From Anthostomella pinea (Eukaryota > Ascomycota > Sordariomycetes > Xylariales > Xylariaceae): 64,000 nucleotides of DNA. The notes beneath the pieces were generated by a model. That model was given only the letters and a program-made list of their open reading frames with translations. It was not told the origin of the DNA and searched no databases. The stretch is taken from the NCBI GenBank assembly GCA_963556695.1, contig CAUWAG010000003.1, forward strand, positions 6,324,001 to 6,388,000. Direction: 5' to 3'. Position numbers and translations under genes: made by a program. Positions 48,281-58,479 of the stretch are shown in pieces (the first letter of the stretch is position 1; each line of letters begins with the position of its first letter).

Positions 48281-48803
48281 TAACGGCGGGGCCATATAAA
48301 TGGGACACCCCCATATGTGGGACAGCTTTCACACTAAAAGGCTACACTTCCACCCACCGATAACTCAATCAGAATTGAAGCTCTAGATAATCTATATAAT
48401 GCGTTTGGATTGGATTTTCTTGGAGTTTTCAGCAATATTATTTATTCTAGTGGTAGCGCGCAGGCTGGCGGATTGCGCGGCGTAAAGATCACACCACAAT
48501 GGGCTCGTCGGACTCCTCATCCGTGCCATCACCCCCTTTGTCAATAGCCACCCCTTCATCCTCAGAGGGCCCCAATTCCTCTGGTTCTTTTGAATCTGAC
48601 TCTAGAGAGGGTTCAGATATTGATCTCTCTGATTCGTCAGTATTCAGGTTCTGTAATTCACGTACAACTCGTTATCGCTCTTCCCACTGCTTAATGGTAG
48701 CTCGTGCGGCCTCTGTATGCTCAATTTGCTCCTGAATAATGTCCCTAATTCTCCAAAGTCATTGATCAGGCTCTTCTTGGGGTGCCTTATGGCGCTTCTT
48801 TGG

Positions 48804-50365
48804 CTATAGACGCTCGATTTTATCGTCTTTTGCCTCCAGCAGTTCCCTTGCAAGCGTTAGCTTAACCACTATCTCATCGTAGGACTTCGTAACCAAGTGG
48901 ACTGCTACTTGCTGTTTAGGGGTCTCAACAATTTGTGATAGCATCTGGGCTATATCTTGCCCTGATTTAGGGGCTTCCAGTGCTTCCGGGGTGCTCTGGG
49001 GGTTCATTATAGCTAATGCTGCTACTTGAATCTCCCTTGCCTTTACCACATGCTCATTCGCCAGCATTTTTTGCCTATTTACTGGCCAAAGTCCAGCAAT
49101 ACGCCATCCCAAACGCACAGAAGCTGGCATAGCTTCATCGCGAGCTTTCACTAGGCAAGAAAGGAACTTAATCTTCCCAATAGGGGCCGAATTATTGAGC
49201 TGGCTAAGCTGGGCGATCAGGCGGCGGTAGACGGCTTTGATAACCGAGAAAACGGTCAAATCTAGCAACTGGAAGATGTAAGACTGCCCCTATTAACGGA
49301 ATAACTATTAGTTGATCATGTAACCTACCGTATGGGCAGGAAAAAAGCTTATATACACGTTATTTATGTAACAAAGATACATAAACTCGTCCGAGCAGTG
49401 GCTGCCATGGCCGTCAAGCATTAATAGGCAAAAATCATCAGGATCTTTGGGAACAGTATCAGATAAATATACCTTGAGGCTAATTAGCATATATTTATAG
49501 CTAGTAACTCAGAAAAAACTTGCCTTCTCCAGCCAATGCAGCGCAATCTCATTCGAGGTCCAGCCGTTGATGGAGTACGTTACTATCCAGTCTGCCATCG
49601 CGGGATGCTCCTTGATGAGCTGCTCTTTGAATTATTGTGTTTGGATTGACTTTGCCTTAAAAATAACCAATGGCCGGAGCTTTTTCTTAGTAAAGGTGAT
49701 CGATTCTACCACAGTAGTTCACGTGCGGTCGTCATTGGACTTAACATTGGCCCTTTTTGAGCCAGAACTGCCTATTACAAGGCCATCAGACCTGATCTCT
49801 CAGTCAGCCGTCTAAAAATCACTTGGATTAGACAATTCACATACTGATGACCCTGCATAATGCCGTACTTATCGACATTTGCCTGGTTTCCGGGTTTGAT
49901 GAAGCCAAAATCCTTGTAACGGTCATGGAAGCCATTGACGTTCTCGGGCGTGGCAGCATTGATACGCTTGTAGTCAAGCTTTCGTCCCATCTTGGTCTTG
50001 ATCTCCGGGTGCCTGCGGATGAAGTTTTGTGTGTATTTGTTCTCAAGATGATCCGGTTTCCCTCGGATTGTAGGATCTTCTTGATGATGTACCTTAAATT
50101 GCCGTGAGTTGGCGCGTGGCCGGCCTTCTCTTGATATAGAATCCATGAAATAACCTTTTTTTTTCTGCTCAGGGCTGATCTTCTGTCTATTACAAGCGCC
50201 CTCGCGATTGGTCTGTGTCTGCGTCATCGCGGTGTCTTTAACCTTGCGAGAGAGGGTTGATTTCGGTACTCCATAGCGTTGGGCGGCCTTATGGAGGGAT
50301 AGATCATCGTTGTTCATAGCGGCTATCGCCTCTACGAAGTCTTTTGGAGTGTAGAAAGGGGGCAT
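48804..50365 (-). pseudogene. Degenerate pogo-family transposase
   Basis: Pieces in several frames: MPPFYTPKDFVEAIAAMNND and KAAQRYGVPKSTLSRKVKDT (psq-type helix-turn-helix, 50365 downward), YTQNFIRRHPEIKTKMGRKL and NVDKYGIMQG (first catalytic Asp), LLMLDGHGSHCSDEFMYLCY (second Asp, about 49420) and a C-terminal piece RLGWRIAGLWPVNRQKMLAN (about 49120). Multiple stops and shifts; inactive. Confidence 0.8.
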
Positions 50366-50669
50366 TTCGATATACTGAAGCCTCAGACGCTTACAGAAAA
50401 AAAGGGAAAAAAGGAACGCAGAGCTTCTGCTACATTAGAGGGGATAGGGGGCACGGGTCCCATTACCCCTCAAATAGGCCCGGAAGTGCTAACTTCCGAC
50501 CCCTACCGCGGCCCATCCCGTCGCGATGGACCTAATCAAACCTGGATCATAGAAAATACCAAGAAAAGATGATTCAGACGCTGTACCTACGGTATCTAGG
50601 GCTTCATTAGCTGTGGAGATATGTATGAGTGAACATAGTGATGTTGGCTGTGAAAACTGTCCCACATAT

Positions 50670-50848
50670 TGTCAGATGCAAGCGAGTTCAGGTTATTCAG
50701 GTTGTCAAGTGTGTTCTCTTGTTCTTGTTCTGCTCTGCATCTTCAGCGTACAGAGATTAATCATCTGTCCTCTTGGTGGGTCAGATGCCCTGTGCGTCTC
50801 TGACCCACTGGAGATCTTCCGGTGTCTATTTCCGGCTCCCATTCAACA
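50670..50848. mobile_element. Solo LTR A, 179 bp
   Basis: Begins TGTCAGATGCAAGCG and ends CCCATTCAACA, i.e. TG..CA termini. Flanked by a perfect 5-bp duplication CATAT (50665-50669 and 50849-50853). It splits the right terminal inverted repeat of pogo element 3, which becomes continuous when the insert and one CATAT are removed. About 90% like the copy at 62461, which is in the opposite orientation. Confidence 0.85.
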
Positions 50849-50885
50849 CATATGGGGGTGTCCCATTTATATGGCCCCGCCGTTA

Positions 50886-50998
50886 CCTCGTTGAATCGCG
50901 GCTCCATTGCCGCAAGATCTCGGCCGGTTCCAGTAGCACTCGTTATTGGCTGGTTAAATGGCCCAGGGCCAGAAGCAGATGTATAATGGAAGATGCCT
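50886..50998 (-). pseudogene. Gene X, upstream fragment
   Basis: Minus strand GIFHYTSASGPGPFNQPITS, then ATGTGRDLAAMEPRFNE, running into the TA where pogo element 3 begins. Through one TA it continues in frame as EVTLVRTIRIDERI at 48280. The exon start is not clear: a stop lies just upstream and an acceptor-like CAG (about 51000) may mark the boundary. Further 5' parts, if any, are in 51000-51210. Confidence 0.45.
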
Positions 50999-53573
50999 GG
51001 TTGGCGACATTATTCATAATCTCGAAACAATTCACTGTGTGGGCAATTCCAAAAGCATCGAGAGCGCTTGTTACAGAAGGTCGTGTGCGGCCGCGAAACG
51101 AGACGAGATGATACTGTGCTGGCGGAGTCCCAGATGTTGAATGGCGCGCAAGCCACCGTGGCGTTCAGGGAGGTGGCAGTGCACCGACAAGGCCAATAGG
51201 GCATTTTTGGGCCACTTAGCCCACAGAAGGATTTTCACAGAGATACAACAAGAACACGGATTACAGCAGAATATACGTTTTCACCCATCTAAGTGCCCCC
51301 ACGCTCTGTTTGACACCAGATCTCTAGGAACTGACCAGCCTTGAACCAAGTCGAGGCACTTATCGAGACTTGAGACTGCGGACCCCAATTCTAAAAAGAT
51401 TCATGCTCGTCGAGGTCTTACACATGGACGTGGATCGGGGTGAAAGATGTGTGAGTGCGTTGGTCAAGGTCCAACAACATTGGTGCCTGGACGACGGGTA
51501 AATATTTGAAGGCGTAAAAGTAATGACTTGAGATCGTCACCAAGTGAACGGATATGTAATATTCTTCAGAAACCCAGGCGCATCACCCGGAACGGCCACA
51601 CGGCCATGTGTCTAACTAGTGGGTGAGATGGAGGTAAGGCGATCAAGAAACACAGCTGGACAATCCATAATTACATATTATCAACTGAAAACATAACGGA
51701 GATCGATTGGGCTACATAGACTTATAAATTGCAAGGGATTCGAGTTACTAGATGCATTTCTGTCGCCTCCTCTGATGCCTCCTCTGACGCTGTTGGGTTG
51801 ATCGTATACACCGGCAGTAACACAATCAGGAAAGGAAATCTTCACCTGTGGTGTCTATGGGCGTACTCATGGCCTACTTAAGCCTAGTAATTATTCCATG
51901 GCAAGAGATTACTATGACTGGGCGTCCTCAATACCAAGGCAAACGCCGGACCCAGAACACACCGACGTGTCTCCCACACTGCTATGCTACTGGAAGCAGA
52001 GATATTACACCACGAGGTACTAGTGCGATACTGCTAGACCGCAGTGCTTCGCTGTGCGGCTTGCCCAGTTGCAGAAGATATCTGGCTTGGTGACGTTTAG
52101 ATTGGTCAGTGTTTGACGGCCTTTCGGGTAGTGAGTCGACATCGCTACCTACATGGCAACAAGTTGGCGATGATTCAGCTCATGATCTTGTTAGATGAGA
52201 TGGCGCATCCCTGTACATGAGTACTCGTCTCTGATTCTTTTCCGAATAGCTCGACCACTCCAGTACGCATTGTATCCGGTCTCTCATAGCGACGGTGACA
52301 GTCGTAGGACGGCGCGATGATACTTCGCCAGTAGGTACATATATTCCCGCGTGCCAATAACATGAGTTAGACGAATTTGACATCGGACTTGTAAGATGTA
52401 CTCGTCAAAGTGATATTTGACTAGTTGTCTCCGAGTTTCTGGTGGATAGTCTTCAATGGAGAAGCTATCCGAGATTTCTTGAGATGCCACGGCCACCAAG
52501 CTCCCGCATCCGAAATTCACTGCTCGCACATGCGACAACAATTCCTACCGCGGTCAGAAGCCCCATGAAACCGCCTAGGTGTGCATTTGAATCGTAGCTG
52601 CTCAACCATCAAGTTCTTGTGGCACTCGCCGCTTTGAACTTCTCGCAACGTCACGGCCACTTTATCGCTGTCCAAAGTACGCAGGCCAACATCGGAGTGG
52701 TCACGACTTCCTCGCATCCCCATCCACAAGCTCTGAGTAGATACCAGTAGCTTCAGCACTGACAGGAAGTAGAACCATGGAGCATCTCCATCCCACCCGG
52801 CTGGGAGGCTCATCGAGCAAGGCCAAGCAAGGAGATCGACCTCGAGACGGCGTCCCTGGCTGGCTGGTATACGACCTCACGTTCCCCAGCGACTTCGTGA
52901 GGCCAGTCTGGGACGCACTCGTACGCCAGGATGGTGACCGCGAGTTCATCCAGCTAAGCATTCCCTGAACTTACGCCCGGACGACGTCGATACCCAGCGT
53001 CAGCCGGAGCCCACAGATGATCGACACGACGAAGAAGACAACAAGACCCAGCTAGATCAACAAGTCGGCAGGGACGACAAATTCTCGTCGGCATACAGAG
53101 GCAGGCGCATCGAGCAAAATGAGCCTGAGAACATCCCCAACTCAGAGAACATGGAATACTTTCGCCTGAAGGGCACCGCACACGGACCAACGAGTATCGG
53201 TTTATAAAAGTTGCTGATAAGGGTCACGGTCTTGACCGAACGCTAGTCCAACAGCGGAAACTCTCCCCGGGCCACCAATCGGAGCTTCTGATAACATGAA
53301 AAAGATAACCCACACATTATAGCGATTCTCGATCAAAAAAAGCGAACCGCGGTACCGGCCGCCTGGCTCAGGGCTGGACTCGATGGGTCACACGAGCTGC
53401 CGAATTCGAGATAGCAGCGTTGCAGTTTCGATGCCCTACAATGCTACCCTGCAGCCCTGATCTTGTAGAAATGCGTCTTATAAGCCTATCCTTCGCCATG
53501 TTTTAACGATTGTTCTCAGCTATCGCAACTATTCTTACTGTCAGAATAAGCCGCTGACGAGCAATCCCTCACG
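50999..53573. other. Gene-poor region before the permease
   Basis: About 2.6 kb with no intact gene. Plus-strand fragments around 52777-53280 (DGDREFIQLSIP; later YRFIKVADKGHGLDRTLVQQ) look like decayed coding sequence but match nothing I recognise. The last ~250 bases are the promoter and leader of the permease. Confidence 0.4.
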
Positions 53574-55142
53574 ATGACGTTCGACGAGGAGAAACAAGCC
53601 CACTCCAGCTCCGTCTCGCCAGCCGACGCGAGCCCCAATGGCAGCGTCGCAGAACACAATGCCGCGGCATTGAAATACGACAACAAATTCCTCCGCCGTC
53701 TGCGCAACTTCGAAGACTCGCTGGACAAGAAAATCGGCGTCGAGAGCCAGGCCATTGTCAGAGTCACGCCAGAAGAGAAGAGGCCAGTGAAATGGCACGA
53801 AGAGGCCAACATGGCCCTTCTTTGGGCTTCTGGGGTTATGCAGCTGTCCTGCTTTGCGACAGGCTTCCTTGGTCCCGAGTTCGGCCTCGATCTCGGTTCG
53901 AGCATCGCTATCACCATCTTCGGTACCCTTCTCGGTGCTGCCGTCTCCGGTTTCTGCGCGACTATGGGCCCAGCAACGGGTCTTCGCCAGGTCTCTATCT
54001 CCCGTTACAGCTTCGGTTGGTACCCCGCGAAGATCGTGGCTGCGCTGAACGTCATCTCGCAAATCGGATGGAGCTCGGTGGGCTGCATCACGGGTGGACA
54101 GGCCTTGTCCGCTGTCTCTGACGGCAGGGTCAGTCTGGTCCTCGGTATCGTCATCATCGCAGTCGGCGCTCTGGTCTTCATCTTCTTCGGCCTGCGCGCT
54201 ATCCTCGCCCTCAACAAGTACGCGTGGTTCATATTCCTGGTTCTCTTCCTCGTCATGTACGGCGAAGCGGCACCACATGCCGTATCCGCCGCCCCCGTCT
54301 CGGAAGACACCGGCGAGCCCCTGTCCGGCGCCGGGCTCTCAGCTCAAGCCCTCTCCCTCCTCGCCATCGTCTACGGCTCCTCGGCGTCCTGGTCCTCGAT
54401 CGCCAGCGATTACTACGCCCACTACCCGGTCAACACGTCGAAAGTCAAGGTCTTCTCCCTCACGACCCTCGGTATCACAGTGCCCACCTGCATCGGCATG
54501 GTCCTCGGCTGCTGCGTCGGCTCCGCCTTCGCCACCATGCCAGACTGGGCCGACACCTACGACAACGACGGCATCGGCTTCCTGGTGCAGACGATCATCT
54601 ACCCCATCGGCTTTGCGAAGTTCCTGCTCGTCATCTTCGTCCTCGCTGGTATCAGCATGAATTGCATTAACATGTACAGCGCCGCGCTGAGTGTGCAGCA
54701 GTTCGCTCGCCCGGTGTCGCTTATCCCGCGCTTCATCTGGACCGTGGTTATCTTCGGCGTTGTCATCGCCATTGCGCTTGCCGGGAGGGACCACCTCCTT
54801 GCTGTGCTGCAGAACCTCCTTGCGTTGTTGGGGTACTGGAATACCAGTTTCTTTGTCATTTTGTTCACGGAGCACATTGTGTTCCGCAAGAGGAATATCG
54901 CCAACTATGATCTTGAGGGCTGGAACGATCCGAGCAGATTGCCGATTGGTATCGCGGCTGGTACTGCGTTCATAGTCGGTGTTGTTGGCTGGATCTTAGG
55001 TATGGTCACAACGTGGTACATTGGTGTCGCTGCCGCGGCGATTGGCGGCGGTGGTGATATTGGAAATCAGCTCACGTTGATGATTACGCTGGTCATCTTC
55101 TTGCCGCTGAGATACTGGGAGCGCAAGAAGTTTGGACGATAG
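53574..55142 (+). CDS. Purine-cytosine permease, NCS1 family (Fcy2-like)
   Basis: Intronless, 522 aa, start ATG 53574. A plasma-membrane proton symporter predicted to take up cytosine, adenine, guanine or hypoxanthine. A hydrophilic N-terminus (MTFDEEKQAHSSS .. FLRRLRNFEDSLDKKIGVES) is followed by 12 hydrophobic helices. Recognisable NCS1 blocks: GPATGLRQVSISRYSFGWYP (helix 3 region), IGWSSVGCITGGQALSAVSD, SASWSSIASDYYAHYPVNTS (cytosolic loop) and YWNTSFFVILFTEHIVFRKR. The Fcy2/FcyB subgroup is favoured over the Fur-type allantoin/uracil transporters by the VESQAIVRVTPEEKRP and SSIASDYYAHYP segments. It is one of the few intact genes in the repeat-rich half. Confidence 0.93.
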   Translation: MTFDEEKQAHSSSVSPADASPNGSVAEHNAAALKYDNKFLRRLRNFEDSLDKKIGVESQAIVRVTPEEKRPVKWHEEANMALLWASGVMQLSCFATGFLGPEFGLDLGSSIAITIFGTLLGAAVSGFCATMGPATGLRQVSISRYSFGWYPAKIVAALNVISQIGWSSVGCITGGQALSAVSDGRVSLVLGIVIIAVGALVFIFFGLRAILALNKYAWFIFLVLFLVMYGEAAPHAVSAAPVSEDTGEPLSGAGLSAQALSLLAIVYGSSASWSSIASDYYAHYPVNTSKVKVFSLTTLGITVPTCIGMVLGCCVGSAFATMPDWADTYDNDGIGFLVQTIIYPIGFAKFLLVIFVLAGISMNCINMYSAALSVQQFARPVSLIPRFIWTVVIFGVVIAIALAGRDHLLAVLQNLLALLGYWNTSFFVILFTEHIVFRKRNIANYDLEGWNDPSRLPIGIAAGTAFIVGVVGWILGMVTTWYIGVAAAAIGGGGDIGNQLTLMITLVIFLPLRYWERKKFGR

Positions 55143-55366
55143 ACGATCATCATATATAAACATATACCATTCCAAATACAGATACCAGATATCACGATCT
55201 CTTCTTCGACCTCTCGTTGACACGATGTCCTCAGTGATACAAGGCGCTTAGTTGAGGTGAGTAGCGGCGGAAGACACCCACACGGGCTTAGTACCATAAA
55301 AACTAACTCATAATAGAAGTCCATCAGGCTACTCACCTTGACTGAACAAGCCGGTAGCTGGTAATA

Positions 55367-55758
55367 CTAATTGATAATATACCCCCCATCAACAACCAAC
55401 ACACCCCTCTGCACAAACCTAGCATTACTACTACACAAAAACAACACGCAACCAGCAAACTCCTGCGCCCTCCCCGGACGATTCATCGGCGCAGCACTCT
55501 TCGCCTTCATGACCTCCTCATTCCCCATCGACTGGCACGGCGTAGTCAATTCGTGGGAAGATCTTGAGAATGTTGGTGAGCAGCGCTTCGATGGAGTCGG
55601 AGGACGAGACGTCGGTTATTTGGAACAGGACCTTGACGTGTGGAATCGTCGTTATGATGGAACGGGCGATTCTCTCGAGGCCGGGTCCCGAGGGGTCGGC
55701 GAGTATGATTGAGTGCAGCCTTCGCGGGCGAAGGAGATCGCTGTTGCTGCACCGACGC
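55367..55758 (-). pseudogene. Short-chain dehydrogenase with catalytic core deleted
   Basis: After an acceptor-like CTACCAG the minus strand reads VGAATAISFAREG (cofactor loop), a one-base shift, then SIILADPSGPGLERIARSII, TDVSSSDSIEALLTNILKIF and PRIDYAV. The protein then jumps to EEVMKAKSAAPMNRPGRAQE and FAGCVLFLCSSNARFVQRGV to LVVDGGYIIN and TAG. About 100 residues with NAG, the catalytic Ser and YxxxK are missing. A remnant with internal deletion plus frameshift. Confidence 0.65.
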
Positions 55759-55795
55759 CTGGTAGTGTCAGTGGTTGTTTCGTGGAAGGTATGTG

Positions 55796-57537
55796 TTAAG
55801 TATGGGTGGAAGATCTGGTTTTCGTAAAAGCATGGGAACCTACTGAGAATGATTTGCTTCTTCTGATAGGTATGATTTGATACAGAATCGCGTATAACAT
55901 CATTGCACTAATCATGTCTACCAGTTTTTGCCTGGTTGGCCCTTGGTGCTGGTCACACCACTCTGCCTCCGACCACGCATCGTCCGTCAACTCAATGGCC
56001 TCGCCCAATTGCCTGTCCGACCACGGGGTCTTCCGAGTCATGCTCGTAAGAATACGTGTTCCCAACCCAGCAGATCGAGAGACGGTATCGATGTTCTGGA
56101 ATCAATTCAGGCACTGCCGTAGACTTGAGCAAACTACCGCGCTCGTATGACCAAGTAGGCGTATAGTCTCGGCTTGCGCCTCGTATACTTGTTTGGCGTA
56201 ATGGGCATCGGCGTCGTGGCCGTTGTCTTCATCGCCAGGCCAATCGACCAGCCGCGCGTCTATGGCCGCCGTTGTAGCGTAAAGGTCATTGTAGGTGCCG
56301 TACTGCCTGAGCAGCTTCACACGCCCCGCCGCGAGCATGCTTGCGCAGTGTGTGACAGGGTAAGCTCCAATATACTCGTCGCCAATGGGGCTGTTAGGGT
56401 TGCCTCCCTTGTGCAGCAGGAGCTCGAGGATTTCCAGGGTAAGAGACTCATCTTTCTCTGTGAGGTGACGGCTCGTGGATTGGTTCGGAAGTCGCATACT
56501 ATCTCGATGTAGTGTCCGTGGCATAGTCCCTGGATCAAATGCTTGATCATGGGTTGAAGGACAGGCCAGTCGAAAGACCCATCGAACGCCAGGCTTTTCC
56601 GGACAGAATGAAGGATTATGTCCAGATCGATTGAGCCGGAACTGACTCGCTTCTGCTGCTGTTCGCCAATCAGGCCTTCGGCCTTGTCCACGAGCTGTTT
56701 GAAGGTGACTGATCCCCAAACGCTGCCAATCTTGGGAATCTGGCGGTGTTGATGAGTTGATACACCCCAGAGCAAAAGGGACCGTGCTCCTGCCGGTACT
56801 CGAGGGTTCGTGGCTAGAATGAGCCATTCAATTTCGCGGTTGTGGTCCCTGATGCCGGAAATCGTGTACTGCTCTAGGAGCATTTGCAACAGCTCGGTTA
56901 TCGTGGAAGGCTTCACGTCATCCACCTTGCACTTGAGGACCTCTGTGATGCACAGGACCTCAAACGCAGGTCCCCTGGAAATATGGTGCGTGGAACTCGG
57001 CCCCCACAAAGAAAGGCTGCCATCATGGATCCAGCTGTGACCATATGTCCAGTGCCATCGATGTGCTGGTTGCCATCGGAACCCTCTGTCAAGGAGCAGC
57101 TGCACTACGTCGAGCCGATGACGAGCACAAGCGTGCAACATTGAACTCCCCGTGCCTTGATCGTCAAGCGAGAAGCCCATGTCCAAGGCAGTCCGAATCG
57201 TGTCGGTTCCCACACCACTTTGGACCATCCACCAGATTACTGTCGTTTGGTTCCCAGCTTCTATGTTTTCGGCCGATAGACCGGCATCACGGAGGCACGC
57301 CACCGTCGAAGCTGACAAAGCGTAATGTAAGGCCGAGAAGCCGGACCCGTCACTGACATCCGCTCCAGACTTCAGTGAGACCGGCTTTGTAGAGGTCCGG
57401 ACGAAGCTTTTCCGTGAAATGCCGGCAGGTGAGAGACCAGTTGTTCAGATCCTCAACGGTAGGTCCCATATGATGGCGAAAAGTAACTCCGCAGGGACAT
57501 CGAAGATGATGGGGTGGTCTCGGTTGCTCGGCTCCAT
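55796..57537 (-). pseudogene. F-box / ankyrin-repeat gene, frameshifted
   Basis: ATG 57537 begins MEPSNRDHPIIFDVPAELLF and AIIWDL, an F-box; a one-base shift gives VEDLNNWSLTCRHFTEKLRP. A further shift near 57390 opens the ankyrin part: LKSGADVSDGSGFSALHYAL, IRTALDMGFSLDDQGTGSSM, LHACARHRLDVVQLLLDRGF, and at about 56480 another shift leads to EILELLLHKGGNPNSPIGDE and RVKLLRQYGTYNDLYATTAA. A possible last segment (TRILTSMTRKTPWSDRQLGE .. LVDMISAMMLYAILY, 56065-55840) may be a distal exon. An intact version would be a ubiquitin-ligase adaptor; here at least three shifts make that unlikely. Confidence 0.6.
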
Positions 57538-58231
57538 CATAGCTCTTGGTATCCGGCTCGCTATCTTGCCAGTTAGGAGAACTGGTAAGGACAAAGATTA
57601 GTGAAAAGCAGATGCTGACCTTGTTGAGCCCTGTTCGTGAGTGGGGAGTGTGATAAAATACGAAAACGGAATGCAGGCTCGAATGTTTGCTGTGGTCGAT
57701 GGAAATCCCAGCGAGGAACAGGTCGATGAAGTGATGAGTATTGAACCAAGTGCAGGTGACGAGGGGCAAGGAAACATGCAAGTTTAGCAGGAGGCATACA
57801 CAACTTGGGCGCTGCGGCAGTTAAAGACCAGTTGTCCCAACGCCTTTTTGATATTGAGTTTGCAGTACACTGGACCAAATGGCTTGCTATCAAAACTCAA
57901 AAGGCCGCCTAGAACTACGCCAATGGAAACAATGCGCTCAAGTGGAACGCCCTGAGCTATTTATTTTGCGCCTTTGTTTTATCGTTGCAACGACTGATTG
58001 ATTCATTGATTGCAGTCTTTAACGTCTAAATGTGGTCTCTAGGGCGATGAGGCGTGGCAAGCAGTCCACTTGTACGTACGTCTTGTATGTGCACATAAGT
58101 GGCTTCAAAAGCCACTGCACGCCTCCTGTCACAGGGCTTGCCGTACCGCCGCTACATGTTCACTCCTATTAGAACACCGTGCCTGGTGTTTTGGGGCCCC
58201 GGAGAGTGAGTGGGTGAATGGCACGCCAGCC
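57538..58231. other. Intergenic region, no gene seen
   Basis: Upstream side of the F-box gene and flank of the hAT element. The last eight bases (58224-58231) are the target duplication CGCCAGCC. Confidence 0.5.
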
Positions 58232-58479
58232 CAGGGCCCAAATCAATTACATTACATCCACGAAGCCACGGATTCGCGTGGATGTAAGGATTTACACCAA
58301 ATCCACGAAATAGTGGTCCACTGAAGCCCCAAATGGATGTAATTGATGGTGGATGTACATATTTTTGGTGGTAAAGCTGAACTCCTCATCTGGGATGGCC
58401 CTGACACCCCCATATTCGTGCTAAAGCCGTAATATTTGTCCCTTTGCCCGAAAGGGTGTAATAGCCTCTCGTTCAACTG

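Larger units (their letters stand above)
48283..50883 (-). mobile_element. Pogo-type transposon 3, older and degenerate
   Basis: A 2601-bp element flanked by TA (48281-48282; 50884-50885). Terminal inverted repeats of about 37 bp start ACGGCGGGGCCATATAAATG and continue GGACACCCCCATATGTG. Its right repeat is interrupted by a 179-bp solo LTR (50670-50848). It belongs to the same superfamily as copies 1 and 2 but a different family, with different ends and a transposase that is hard to align. Confidence 0.88.

Noticed and set aside
52797..52920. WW-domain-like LPPGWEAHRA
   Set aside because: Only the first few residues fit; the second Trp and the rest of the domain are missing.
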